A DNA stretch of 64,000 bases from JAADIV01 sp964439085 (GCA_964439085.1 CAYTNB010000001.1:11148-75147), one strand, 5' to 3'; positions 1 through 10,127 are shown, counted from the stretch's first letter. Notes: generated by a model not told the origin, from the letters alone. Made by a program: numbers and translations.

Positions 1-1
1 C

Positions 2-2947
2 ACCCAGGTTCTTGATGGACTGGATGTTGAGCTTATTCGTATGCGCTTGACTGAACCAGATAAACGAGGTGTGCGACATCCTGAGGCAATTCCGGGCAGT
101 TCCATTCATCTTGAGGTTGATACTGTAGTGCATGCCATGGGACAGATGGCATTTGCCGGTCAGAAAATTGCCGATCTTGGCATTGAAGCGTCTTTAGAAT
201 TAACCCAAAAAAATTGCCTGAAGGCCAACGTTAGGACTTCATCCACTAATATTGAAGGTATTTTTGCGGCAGGAGATGTTGTCTCCGGGCCTCGTACTGT
301 TATCCAGACCGTCGTCGCCGCCAGGCGTGCAGCTGCTAACATCCATAGTTATATGACGGGTGCTCCCAAAATAACTGAAAACCGTTTTAATTTCACCAGA
401 GGGCGCTCCTTCGATGAAGTTGATTTACGGAATTTTGAGGGTATTAAGGTGAAATTGCGGGAAAAAATGCCCACTCGACCGCCAGAAATTGCGGTGCAGG
501 ACTTTAATCAGATCAAGCTTGGCTTTACTGAGGAAATGGCTTTAAAGGAGGCTGGACGATGTTTGTCATGTGGCTGTTCAGCTTTTGAACAATGCGAATT
601 GAAATCGCAGGCCATCGAACATAAGGTTAATCTGAATAAAACTGGCATAGGCAATACTCCATCCTATAGTAGGGATACTTCACATCCAACTCTTACTGTT
701 GATTTAAATAAATGCATTTATTGTCAACGCTGTATGAATAGTTGTGAGTATAAGGCTCTTGATTTAAGCTCTGAGAGCTTTGATGATAAGGGACGTGCCA
801 TTGGTATAAGTCTGAAATTTAATGATAATTGTGTTGCCTGTGGACGTTGCTCTGAATTTTGTACGACTGGCGCCCTTGCCAAGACTGCCAGCTTGGTGCC
901 AATTATTACCGAGACGGTAAAAGAAGTTAAGTCTACCTGCCCTTATTGTGGAGCGGGCTGTCAGGTTATTTTGCGGGTCAAAAATAATACTATTATGGAG
1001 CTCTGTGCCGATCCAGAACAAGCCCCCAATTATGGAGCTTTATGTGTAAAGGGCCGTTTCGGTTTTGATTTTGTGCAACATCGAGATCGTCTTACTACGC
1101 CCTTGATTCGTCAGGGTGGGCAATTGGTTGAGACTACTTGGGAAGAGGCATTAAATCATGTAGCCAAGCGTTTTTTCGATCTGAAAGCGATGTATGGCCC
1201 AGATTCGATTGCCGGTTTTTCCTGTGCCAGGGCGACTAATGAGGATAATTTCATTATGCAGAAGTTTATGCGTACGTCCTTAGGCACAAATAATATTGAT
1301 CATTGCGCCAGGCTCTGACACGCTCCCACGGTGGCCAGTCTGGCCATCTCGTTTGGAAGCGGGGCAATGACTAATTCCATTGCCGATATAGCTGAATCGG
1401 ATGTAATTATGATGATTGGGTCTAACGCCGATACCGGTCATCCAACTATAGGCCTCCGTCTTCATCAGGCCATAGATAATGGAGCAAAATTAATTGTCAT
1501 TGATCCGCGTGGCACAGGGTTTGCCAGGCGGGCTGATCATTGGGTTAGTGTAGCTCCAGGCAGCGATGTAGCACTCTTGAATGGGATGATGCGGGTTATC
1601 ATAGAGGAAGATATTTATGATCGTGAATTTGTTCAGTCACGTACCGAAAATTATGAAGAACTTCAGATTGTTACAGAAAAATATACACCAGAATATGTAA
1701 GGGACATTACTGGGGTATCTGAAGAGCAGCTTCGTGATGTTGCCCGATTGTATGCCAGTCCAGGTAAAAAATGTGCAATATTCTATGGTATGGGTTTGGC
1801 GCATCATGCGACGGGCACCGATAATGTAAAAAGCGTAGCTAATCTCGCTATGCTCTGTGGTAAACTTGGCGTGCCCGGTGGTGGAGTTAATCCTCTCCGT
1901 GGTCAGAATAATGTGCAAGGGGCCTGTGATATGGGGGCCTTGTTTAACACATTGCCGGGATATTTAGGTCTATCCAATGATGACGTTTTTGATCGATACG
2001 AAGAGATGTGGGGTATTAAATTACCTCGTCGTCCCGGCAAGGCCGCCACTGAGGTCTGGGATGCTATTCATGAGGGTGAAATTAGAAGTTTATATATTAT
2101 GGGAGAGGATCCGGTTCTTGCCGACCCCAACGCTCATCACGCCGTAGAGGCGCTGGAAAAACTAGATTTTCTGGTTGTGCAGGATATATTTTTGACCGAT
2201 ACTGCCAAGATGGCAGATGTTGTTCTGCCTGCAGCCTGTTTTGCCGAAAAGGACGGGACATTTACCAGTACGGAGCGGCGGGTACAGAGGGTACGTAAGG
2301 CAGTTGATCCCCCTGGTATTGCTAAGCCTGATTGGCAGATTTTTTGTGAGCTCTCCCAAAAAATGGGTTATGAGATGGATTACGAGTCGGCGGCTGATAT
2401 ATTTCTAGAGGCGGCTTCTCTGGCTCCCCAGTATAAAGGGATTTCTTATCCACGGATTGAGCAAACAGGTTTGCAATGGCCGGTACCAAATAGGAGTCAT
2501 CCGGGCACAACCGTTATGCATGTTGGAAAATTTACGCAAGGCCTGGGGCTATTCATCCCGGAGGATTATACTCCGCCAAAAGAAATGCCAGATACTGAAT
2601 ATCCCATGCTTTTTACCACTGGCCGTCACTACGCCCAGTATAATTTTGGCAGTATGACCAGAAAGACTGAAGGGATAGAAAAAATTTGTTCTGAAGCACT
2701 GGCGGAGATAAACCCCGTTGATGCGGATAGGCTGCAAATTGAAGAAGGAGCCTGGATTAAAATTACCTCCAGGCGGGGTGAGGTTAAGACTCGGGTCACT
2801 GTTACCGATAATTCGCAAGTGGGAACGGTTTTTATTCCTTATCATTTCGCAGAAGTGCCGGTTAATCAGCTTACCTTGAATACCCTTGACAGGTTATCAA
2901 GAAGTCCACAGTATAAAATTTGCTCTGTTAAAATTGAAAAAGTGTAA
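2..2947 (+). CDS. fdhA: Selenocysteine formate dehydrogenase fused to a GltD-like FAD/NAD(P) oxidoreductase and ferredoxin domains (5' end outside window)
   Basis: The reading frame is open from base 2 and starts upstream of the window; 981 residues are visible. In order: the C-terminal part of a GltD/NfnB-type FAD oxidoreductase (FAAGDVVSGP near base 265), a cysteine-rich linker (CLSCGCSAFEQC), two [4Fe-4S] motifs (CIYCQRCMNSC and CVACGRCSEFC), the FDH [4Fe-4S] motif CPYCGAGC, then the molybdopterin domains. The TGA at 1316-1318 lies in frame between NNIDHCARL and HAPTVASLAIS, exactly where FDHs carry the Mo-binding Sec or Cys, and the frame stays intact to the TAA at 2945-2947. I therefore read it as selenocysteine. 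The fusion probably exchanges electrons between formate, Fe-S centres and pyridine nucleotide in the cytoplasm; no signal peptide can be judged. It sits 107 bp upstream of hdrA. The FDH assignment is firm; electron direction and partners are inferred. Confidence 0.9.
1330..1348 (+). promoter_or_regulatory. Bacterial SECIS hairpin of the formate dehydrogenase
   Basis: Bases 1330-1336 (GGTGGCC) pair along their full length with 1342-1348 (GGCCATC), with one G-U pair, and close a five-base loop AGTCT. The loop begins 18 nt after the in-frame TGA, inside the distance at which SelB reads the fdhF SECIS of E. coli, whose loop is GGUCU. This supports UGA as selenocysteine rather than stop. Confidence 0.8.
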
Positions 2948-3054
2948 ATATTCTTGAGCATCACTTGGCACTTATGTTTACGGAGTTAAGGGTAGATTGT
3001 AGTCCTCTACCTGAACAGTTATAAAAAAGTATTATAAATAATTGGAGTTGCAAT

Positions 3055-6000
3055 ATGGCAAAGGCAGTAAAAGGCAAGAAAGCCACTAAAAATGATGCTT
3101 CTGGTGCTGTGATGGTACTGGGTGGCGGGATCGCCGGGGTGCAAGCGGCTCTCGATCTCACTGATTTGGGCTATTATGTCTATCTGGTTGAAAAAAATCC
3201 TGCTATTGGCGGGGTGATGGCTCAACTGGATAAGACCTTTCCTACCAACGATTGTGCCCTCTGAATCCTGGCACCCAAGCTGGTAGAGGCCGGTCGGTCT
3301 CCAAATATAGAGATTTTAAGTAACTCTGATTTTGTTGCTCTGGAAGGAAAACCTGGTGCTTTTACGGCCAAGGTGAATATGCGGCCTCGTTTTATTGACG
3401 CCGATAAGTGTACCGCTTGTGGCCTGTGTACCCAGTATTGTCCACGGCATTTGCAGGATAATTTTAATGAGGGTCTGAATCTTACCCGCCCCATTCACAT
3501 TGATTATCCACAGGCAGTACCTGCGACTTATTATATTGATCCCGCTTCATGTCTGCATGTTACAGAAGGTACATGTCAGATATGTGTGCCTGTTTGTCGT
3601 AGTCATGCCATTAACTTTAATCAGAAGCCCACTAAGAAGAAATTAAAGATTGGTGCAGTAGTTTTGGCTCCAGGCTTTGGTAAGGTTTCCAATGAGACCC
3701 TGGCTAAATATAGCTACGGAGAACATGCCGATGTAGTCACCAGCTTGGAGTTTGAGCGATTGCTGAACCCTTCTGGGCCTTATATGGGTAATGTCCTTAC
3801 CCTGTCCGATCAACGGCATCCCAAGCGCATGGCCTTTATCCAATGTGTGGGTTCGCGAGATTTAGGTTGTGGTAACGGTTATTGCTCCTCGGTTTGTTGT
3901 ATGTACGCCATTAAAGAAGCGATGGTGGCGAAAGAGCACGATCCTGAGTTGGACATAACTATTTATTATATGGATATGCGTACTCAGGGCAAGGATTTTG
4001 ATGCAGCCCAAAAGAGGGCCGAGGATCAGTTTGGTATCAAGTTTGTCCGGGCCAAGGTGGCGGGTGTCACTCCCTGGGATGAGAAGGGGCTTAAATTAAC
4101 CTATTCTACTATGGCAGGTGAACATAGTTTTGAACAATTCGATATGGTGGTTCTTTCAGTCGGGCTTGACGCCCCAAAGGATGCTCAACAAATTAGCAAG
4201 ATGCTGGATGTGGATCTTAACCAGTTTGATTTTTGTAAAACTGATCCTTTCTATCCCCTAAATTCCAGCCGGGAAGGAGTCTATGTAGCCGGTGCCTTTC
4301 AGGGGCCGTGCGATATTCCTGAAAGTGTTACCCAATCATCGGCTGTTGCCGGTATTGCCGCTGGCGCCCTGAAAAAACAGCGTGGCAAGGGGTATGTGAT
4401 TAAATCATATCCTCAGGAGACGGATATTGCCGAGGAAGAAATTAGAATCGGTGTTTTTACCTGCCATTGCGGGATCAACATCGGTGGTGTTGTGGATGTG
4501 CCTAGGGTAGATGCCTACACCGATAATATGGAGAATGTCGTCTTTCATCAGGAATCCATGTATAGCTGTTCTCAGGATGCTCAGGAGATGCTGAAAAAGC
4601 GCATCAAAGATCATAAGTTAAACCGGGTTGTAATTGCGGCTTGTTCACCGAGGACTCATGAGCCATTATTCCAGGAGACCTTAAAGGATGCGGGCCTAAA
4701 TCGCTCCTTGTTTGAGATGGTCAATATCAGAGATCAATGTTCTTGGGTGCACGCCAACGAACCTGAGGCTGCTACCGATAAGTCGATGGATTTGATTCGT
4801 ATGGCGGTTGCAAAGGCTAATAAAATTCAGCCTTTGCCTGAGCAGACGGTGCCTGTTACCGATAAGGCATTGGTAATTGGTGGTGGTGTGGCAGGGCTTA
4901 CGGCAGCCCTTACTTTGGCGGAACAGGGATTTCATTGCACCCTTGTTGAAAGAGAAAATGCGGTGGGTGGGAATCTTCTTGATATTCAGCGGACTATCGA
5001 AGGTGTCGAGACTGCCAAGACTTTAAAGAAAATCGTTGCTAATGTAAAAAATGAAAAGCTTATTGATGTGATGCTCAATGCAGAGCTTACTACTATTAGT
5101 GGGTTTGTTGGTAATTTTTCATCTATAGTCAAGGTTTGTGGCAAGAAAGGCGAAGTTGAACATACCATCGATCACGGTGTTATTATTCTGGCTACAGGTG
5201 GTAAAGAGCACGCACCCGCCAAAGTCTTGGGTCGGGAACCTGTTAAGTCCAACAAGATAGTCACACAAAAGGAATTGGAGAAGCGTCTTAACGGTAGGGC
5301 TAAGGATCGGGCTCCGAAATCAGTGGTTATGGTGCAATGTGCTGGGTCGCGTGGTGATGATTTGGGCTATTGCAGCAAGGTTTGTTGCAATCACGCCGTT
5401 AAAAATGCTTTGCATATTAAGGAAATTAGCCCAGATTCCCAGGTAATTGTTCTCTATCGTGATATGCGAACCTACGGTTATGCCGAAGAAAAGTACCGTC
5501 AGGCCCGTGAACTTGGGGTCATTTTTATACCCTATGAGGTGGACAAAAAACCGCAGATAAACAAGAAGGGCAGCAACGTTCAGATAAACTTCTTTGATCC
5601 CATGTTGCAAGAGGACGTGAGCATTAATCCTGATTTGATTACCTTGAGTGTGGGTATTGTGCCTCAGAGTACGGATACCTTGAGTAAATTACTGAAGGTG
5701 CCGGTGACTATGCATAATTTCTTTATGGAGGCGCATGTCAAACTGCGGCCCGTTGAGATGCCGGTGGCCGGTGTTTATGTCTGTGGGTTGGCTCATTCAC
5801 CTAAACCGTTGAATGAGACCATTATTCAAGCGCAAGCGGCGGCGGCCAAGGCTGCTATGCCTCTGGTTAAGGGAGTGGTCTCTGTCGAACCGATTGTTTC
5901 ACATGTTGATAAGGATGCTTGTATAGGTTGTGGCCTGTGCGCTAGTCTCTGCCCATACCAGGCAATTCAGATTATTAAGGTGGACAAAAAACGTAAGGCC

Positions 6001-6138
6001 GAGACTGTTGTGGCATCCTGTAAGGCCTGTGGAATTTGTGCCTCACATTGCCCCACTTTTGCAATCTCCATGGGCGGTTTTACTAACGAACAGATTAACT
6101 CTCAAATAGAGGCCTTTGGCCAGAAAATAGAGGAGTAA
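3055..6138 (+). CDS. hdrA: Selenocysteine-containing HdrA-like flavoprotein with two FAD domains
   Basis: The start is ATG 3055 with GGAG 7 nt upstream. An in-frame TGA at 3262-3264 (codon 70) separates TNDCAL from ILAPKLVE, the place where HdrA proteins have a conserved Cys; the frame is then open to 6138, giving 1027 residues. First FAD motif GGGIAG near residue 23; [4Fe-4S] motif CTACGLCTQYC at 119-129 and a further Cys cluster near 170; an HdrA-type block with CHCGINIGG near 470 and CSPRTHEPLF near 531; a second FAD motif GGGVAG near 608; and C-terminal ferredoxin motifs CIGCGLCASLC (about 957) and CKACGICASHC (about 990). At over 1000 residues it is larger than methanogen HdrA (about 650) because a second FAD/Fe-S module is present. 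HdrA is the electron-bifurcating flavoprotein of heterodisulfide reductase-type complexes; fdhA and mvhD are the likely partners here. No hdrB or hdrC is in the window. Confidence 0.92.
3286..3301 (+). promoter_or_regulatory. SECIS hairpin of hdrA
   Basis: GAGGCC (3286-3291) pairs with GGTCTC (3296-3301), with one G-U pair, around a GGTC tetraloop that begins 27 nt after the TGA at 3262-3264. A GGU-containing apical loop at this distance is what bacterial SelB recognises. Confidence 0.75.
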
Positions 6139-6144
6139 TTTAGG

Positions 6145-6750
6145 ATGACTGAAGAGTTTAATCCCAAGATTCTTGGGTTTCTATGTAATTGGTGCTGTTA
6201 TGCCGCTGCCGATGCTGCTGGTGTATCACGTTTCCAATATCCCCCTAATCTCCGGACGATCCGGGTGATGTGTACCGGCCGTGTTGACGCCGCCTTTATC
6301 CTGAGGGGCTTCGCTGAAGGCGCCGATGGTATTTTTACAGGCGGCTGACAACTTGGTGAATGTCATTACCAGGTTGGTAATTATGATGCGATGGGAGTTA
6401 ATGCCTTGGTAAAGAAGGTGTTGACTGAGGTAGGAATAAATTCTGATCGTTTTAATCTGCGCTGGGCTTCTGCTGCTGAGGCGCCCAGGTTTGTGAACTT
6501 GATCACAGATTTTACCATGCAGGTAAAAAAGCTTGGCCCTCTTGGTGAGTCTGAGGGGCTTAACGCGGAAGATCTACAGACAAAAATAGCCAAGGCACTA
6601 GAACTTGTGAGTGATAAAAAACTCAGGGTTGCCTTTGGTAACGTAACCAAGGCGATGCGCAAGGAGGGAAGTAAAATAACCCCTGAGTGGATTGCCGATG
6701 TTGTGGATGAAAAATTAACTAAAACTATTAATGCTGCCTTATCCTCCTGA
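6145..6750 (+). CDS. mvhD: Selenocysteine-containing MvhD-like electron transfer protein
   Basis: ATG 6145 lies 6 nt after the hdrA stop. An in-frame TGA at 6346-6348 (codon 68) sits in FTGG-Sec-QLGECHYQVGN, where MvhD normally has GCxxGxCHY, and translation then continues to 6750 (201 residues). N-terminal cysteines FLCNWCCYAAADAAG and MCTGRVD match the [2Fe-2S]-binding MvhD/HdrD-delta family, which is usually near 140 residues, so the C-terminal 60 residues are an extension. MvhD passes electrons between a hydrogenase or formate dehydrogenase and HdrA in the cytoplasm. The tight hdrA-mvhD spacing and upstream fdhA make an Fdh-MvhD-HdrA electron transfer complex very likely. An annotation pipeline that ignores Sec would split this gene in two. 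Confidence 0.92.
6365..6381 (+). promoter_or_regulatory. SECIS hairpin of mvhD
   Basis: ATTACC (6365-6370) pairs perfectly with GGTAAT (6376-6381). The enclosed AGGTT can close one more A-T pair to leave a GGT loop, starting about 23 nt after the in-frame TGA. This is the third such hairpin in the operon. Confidence 0.72.
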
Positions 6751-6774
6751 AACGGGGCGGGATGCGGTTAACTT

Positions 6775-6806
6775 AAGGGAAGCTCTATTTTAAAGGTGCT
6801 TTCCTT
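6775..6806. terminator. Possible bidirectional terminator hairpin between mvhD and the sensor kinase
   Basis: AAGGGAAGC (6775-6783) pairs with GCTTTCCTT (6798-6806) over nine positions with one G-U pair and a 14-nt loop, spanning the 3' end of the convergent kinase gene. No U-tract follows on either strand, so termination is only suggested by the location between convergent genes. Confidence 0.3.
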
Positions 6807-9031
6807 GAGTTAATTGACTGCTCCCATTTCTTGAGAGATTTATTTATCAGCTGCGGAAGATCCTGTTCCAATTGTCCTTGTTGTTCTAAATCATTTCTGG
6901 CAATTACCAACTCCAGTTTCCTTGCACATTGATGCAGTCTCACCATGCCGTAATTTCCGGCTACTCCCGTAAGGCAGTGTACTGACTCAGAGTTGAAATT
7001 TGTCCCGCCTCTCTCTTGCCTGCGCTTACATATATCAATAAAATCCTCTAATGCGTTTCTGCAAATAGTTATTATTTCCGCTACCTTATTTTCACCCAAA
7101 TGTTCTCTTATATCCGAGATCAACTCCAGATCTAGGAGTGGATACTCTTTTTTGGCTGCCGCTTGTCCGGTAAGCTCAGTTGATTTGTCATCCTGTATAT
7201 TAGATTGTCCGGACATCTTTAACAGACAATCTAGTAAATTTGTGCTGCGCACGGGTTTTGGGACAAATCCCGCCATGCCTTTATCCAGACAGTCCTGAAT
7301 TTTTTCTTTTAAAACATCTGCGGTCATTGCCACAATTGGCACATTCGGTTGCTCGGAGTGAATGCGCCGAGTTGCCTCTAGTCCATTAATCCCCGGCATG
7401 TGCAGATCCATGAAAATAAGGTCAAAGCGAGTTGTTGTTGCGAGGCTCACTGCATGTTCACCAGATTCCGCATAGGTTACGAGCTGACCTAGTTTCTCCA
7501 GCAAACCGCCAGCTATCCGACGATTAGCTTTGGAGTCATCCACTAGCAGTAGTGATAACTGTGGTAGATCCTCCACCATTTCGGGAAGAGACTTTTCTTT
7601 TCCTAATGCGAATTTTAGAGAGAAATAAAATCGGCTGCCGACGTCTATTTTACTTGTTACCTGTAATTCACCGCCCATTGCTGCTACTAATTCCAGGCTT
7701 ATGGCCAGTCCCAGGCCGCTACCACCATGGCTACGGGTGTCAGAATTGTCTACCTGGGAAAAAGATTCGAAAATGAGTTTCTTGTTCGCATCAGATAGGC
7801 CCATGCCACTATCCGCTATGGAAAATTCTAGCATGATTTGGCTACTATCAGTTGATATGTTTTTAACCGTTATAGAGACCTCACCGGTATCCGTAAATTT
7901 AACTGCATTGCCAACCAAATTGATCAAGACCTGTCTTAAGCGGGCAGGGTATCCTTCTAATAAAGTTGGCAGGTCGTTATCCAAATTAAGTTTGAGCCGT
8001 AGTCTCTTCTCCCTGACCTGGATCGTCATGATGGCTTGAATATCGTCTAATAGGTGGGGCAAGTTGAAGGTCTGGCGGCTCAGCTGGGTATTCCCAGCCT
8101 CGATCCTGGCCAGATCCAGCACATCCTCAATCAGGGCTGCAAGTTGGTCGCCGGAATGGCTGATGATTTTTAATACTTCGCACTGTTCAGTAGCCATAGA
8201 CATTCCTTCCAGCAACTGAATTCCCCCCAGAACCCCGTTTAGTGGGGTCCGAAGTTCATGGTTCATGATGGTCAGAAAGCGGCTTTTGGCCATATTGGCC
8301 TGCTCTGCTGTGGCTCTAGCTTGACGGGCGGATGACTCGGCCATTTTACGCTCGGTTATTTCCTCCTCCAGCAAGGTGCGTTGGTGAAAGAGGCCTCTTG
8401 ACTGTCGGTTGGAGTTCAAAAGGATAGTGTAACCAAATGCATTAACAGCCAGCAGCATAAGCGCAAGCTCGGTGGTTGCGGGTGATAATGAAAACGATAG
8501 GGCATAAAAATGAAATCCCATAAAGAGGGCTGAAGATATTAATGACGCAATTACAGTAAGATATACACGATTGGGTACTACCGCATAGAAAATCAGAATA
8601 AAGACGACAATAAAGGGAGTATCTATCGTCTGGAAAGTGCTTGTATATTTAAAAAAGTAGCGATATTCGATTATCTCGGAGAGTCCTATAAGTAATTCTA
8701 AAAAAAAGATCAGTATCCTGATCCTGTCTGAAAAATGGTCCTGGTGGCTTAAAAAATAGATTAATATCGCAGCTAGAGATACAGATAAGCGCATTGCTGC
8801 CATTACTTTAGTCTGGTGTCCCCATCCAAAAGTAAAATAATCAGTGGAAAGTGCGGCAATATACGCTAATGCTCCGATAACTGAGTTTAGTCGTATCTGT
8901 CGGGCTGTAAGCGGCCAGCGCTCAGCAGTGAATGCCTCCTCTGTTGCACTCGAAATAAACTCACCAGTAAGCGGCGAAAGACGATATTGCGGATTATCTT
9001 GAATTTGCATGGTTTGGTTTGCAGGGGACAA
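6785..9031 (-). CDS. Hybrid sensor histidine kinase (membrane sensor, HisKA, HATPase, REC, HPt)
   Basis: A 748-residue protein. Residues about 45-205 hold five or more hydrophobic segments, a membrane-embedded sensor region of unknown ligand. A coiled linker leads to the H-box NHELRTPLNG, then the ATPase boxes NLVGNAVKF, DSGMGL and GGSGLGLAIS. A receiver domain follows (LLLVDDSKANRR, phosphoacceptor in FMDLHMPG, lysine in PKPV), and a C-terminal HPt domain has its histidine in SVHCLTGVAGNYG. This is a complete multi-step phosphorelay protein of the ArcB/BarA layout. It lies downstream of the response regulator at 9134-9844 on the same strand (102-bp gap), so the two probably form a pair. The divergent type IV pilus operon is the obvious candidate target. 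The signal sensed cannot be told from the sequence. Confidence 0.9.
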   Translation of the reverse strand: MSPANQTMQIQDNPQYRLSPLTGEFISSATEEAFTAERWPLTARQIRLNSVIGALAYIAALSTDYFTFGWGHQTKVMAAMRLSVSLAAILIYFLSHQDHFSDRIRILIFFLELLIGLSEIIEYRYFFKYTSTFQTIDTPFIVVFILIFYAVVPNRVYLTVIASLISSALFMGFHFYALSFSLSPATTELALMLLAVNAFGYTILLNSNRQSRGLFHQRTLLEEEITERKMAESSARQARATAEQANMAKSRFLTIMNHELRTPLNGVLGGIQLLEGMSMATEQCEVLKIISHSGDQLAALIEDVLDLARIEAGNTQLSRQTFNLPHLLDDIQAIMTIQVREKRLRLKLNLDNDLPTLLEGYPARLRQVLINLVGNAVKFTDTGEVSITVKNISTDSSQIMLEFSIADSGMGLSDANKKLIFESFSQVDNSDTRSHGGSGLGLAISLELVAAMGGELQVTSKIDVGSRFYFSLKFALGKEKSLPEMVEDLPQLSLLLVDDSKANRRIAGGLLEKLGQLVTYAESGEHAVSLATTTRFDLIFMDLHMPGINGLEATRRIHSEQPNVPIVAMTADVLKEKIQDCLDKGMAGFVPKPVRSTNLLDCLLKMSGQSNIQDDKSTELTGQAAAKKEYPLLDLELISDIREHLGENKVAEIITICRNALEDFIDICKRRQERGGTNFNSESVHCLTGVAGNYGMVRLHQCARKLELVIARNDLEQQGQLEQDLPQLINKSLKKWEQSINSRKAPLK

Positions 9032-9049
9032 TGTTACTTGCTTGTGAGG

Positions 9050-9074
9050 TCCGATCTGATCTGATCGGATCGGA
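9050..9074. promoter_or_regulatory. GATC-rich inverted and tandem repeat upstream of the sensor kinase
   Basis: TCCGATC at 9050-9056 is inversely repeated as GATCGGA at 9063-9069 and again at 9068-9074, giving overlapping palindromes 20 bp upstream of the kinase start. A regulator-binding site or promoter operator is possible; no protein can be named. Confidence 0.3.
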
Positions 9075-9133
9075 TTTTAAACGACTTGCTGGTATCATTA
9101 TTCTGACGATCGAAAAATAGATAAACCAAATGG

Positions 9134-9844
9134 TCAGATTCTGATTCTTTGGGATTTTAGTCGATAACCATACCCCTTGATCGTCTCTAGAAGTTCAGGT
9201 TTTTTTGAATTTTTTTCAATTTTTCTTCGCAGTCGTGAAATTAATACGTCTGCTGTACGGTCAAACGGAAGTTCCTCACGATTTGGAATCGCCTCCAGCA
9301 ACTGGTCACGATTTAACACCCGGCCGGATGATTGAGCCAGTGCTGTTAAAAGAGAAAACTCGCCAGAGGTAAGGCAGATCTCTTCCCCTGTTTCGTCATC
9401 TAACCGGCAGCATTCAATATCCAGGGTAAAGCGTCCCAAACTGTATCTATGCCTATCTGAAATTTTCTCAGGTGTAATTTTCTGTAGCAGATTGCGGATT
9501 CTGAGCACCAATTCGCGGGGGTGGTAGGGTTTGGTGACGTAGTCGTTCGCCCCAATCTCCAGGCCGTTAATTCGCTCCATTGCTTTGTCTCTGGAGGTGA
9601 CCATAATTAGCGGAATCAATGAACTTTTTCGCAGTTCTCGGGCCAGGATCAGGCCATCCGCATCCGGTAAATTGAGGTCCAATAGAATCAAATCCACTGA
9701 ATGGCATCGCAGGGCGGTACTAAATTCCAGGGCGTTACAAGCTTGCATGACGTGGAAGCCATCTTGTGCAAGGTAAGCACATAACAATGCCCGTTGAGCC
9801 GGATCATCTTCTACGACAAGTATGCGATGGGGGGCAGTTGTCAT
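9134..9844 (-). CDS. OmpR/PhoB-family response regulator
   Basis: 236 residues. The N-terminal receiver domain has the acidic pair VVEDD, the phosphoacceptor in LILLDLNLPDADG, the conserved Thr/Ser in PLIMVTS and the lysine in YVTKPYHP. The C-terminal winged helix (RFTLDIECCRLDDETGEE to TIKGYGYRLKS) is of the OmpR type. It is the first gene of a two-gene unit with the hybrid kinase downstream on the minus strand and is divergently arranged to the type IV pilus operon, whose start is about 380 bp away. That interval holds a triple 20-bp repeat, and OmpR-type regulators commonly bind tandem direct repeats. Control of the pilus operon is therefore a reasonable but unproven inference. Confidence 0.92.
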   Translation of the reverse strand: MTTAPHRILVVEDDPAQRALLCAYLAQDGFHVMQACNALEFSTALRCHSVDLILLDLNLPDADGLILARELRKSSLIPLIMVTSRDKAMERINGLEIGANDYVTKPYHPRELVLRIRNLLQKITPEKISDRHRYSLGRFTLDIECCRLDDETGEEICLTSGEFSLLTALAQSSGRVLNRDQLLEAIPNREELPFDRTADVLISRLRRKIEKNSKKPELLETIKGYGYRLKSQRIRI

Positions 9845-9920
9845 GGCTAAAGTGGAATTGTTATTTAAAATCAGTATTTACATCCGGTTAATATCCTGTT
9901 CACATTAATCTATTACGATA

Positions 9921-9980
9921 CAATACATAATGTAGCCGAACAATACATAATGTAGCCGAACAATACATAATGTAGCCGAA
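9921..9980. repeat. Three perfect 20-bp tandem repeats between response regulator and pilus operon
   Basis: CAATACATAATGTAGCCGAA occurs three times back to back with no mismatch. Each unit contains the palindrome TACAT-A-ATGTA, and the 20-bp period is close to two helical turns, so the palindromes lie on one face of the DNA. There are no spacers, so this is not a CRISPR. An array of binding sites for the adjacent OmpR-type regulator is the simplest reading. A replication-slippage expansion is also possible. Confidence 0.75.
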
Positions 9981-10039
9981 TATACAAACGAAATTTCTGA
10001 ATTTGCGCAGAAAAATATGGGAACAGGGGGGAATCAAAG

Positions 10040-10127
10040 ATGCATTGTAGCTACTCACGGGGTAAGCGACTTAACTTCGCTGAGCCCGCTAACTGCTTGC
10101 AGGGTGCTGTGAGCAGTTATGATGCAT
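10040..10127 (+). promoter_or_regulatory. Possible structured RNA leader of the pilus operon (three-way junction)
   Basis: ATGCAT at 10040-10045 can pair with ATGCAT at 10122-10127 (P1). Inside, CGGG at 10058-10061, T10063 and AGCGA at 10065-10069 pair with TCGCT 10077-10081, A10083 and CCCG 10085-10088 (P2, two mismatches). AACTGCT 10091-10097 pairs with AGCAGTT 10112-10118 (P3). This is a compact three-stem fold about 95 nt before the first pilin. It lacks the conserved core of the c-di-GMP-I riboswitch, so it is not assigned to a known class. Confidence 0.35.

Noticed and set aside
1316..6348. Reading fdhA, hdrA and mvhD as disrupted pseudogenes because of the internal TGA codons
   Set aside because: Each TGA is at a conserved Cys/Sec position, the frame is otherwise intact, and a SECIS-like hairpin follows each one.
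9921..9980. CRISPR array
   Set aside because: Three contiguous 20-bp repeats without spacers and no cas genes in the window.
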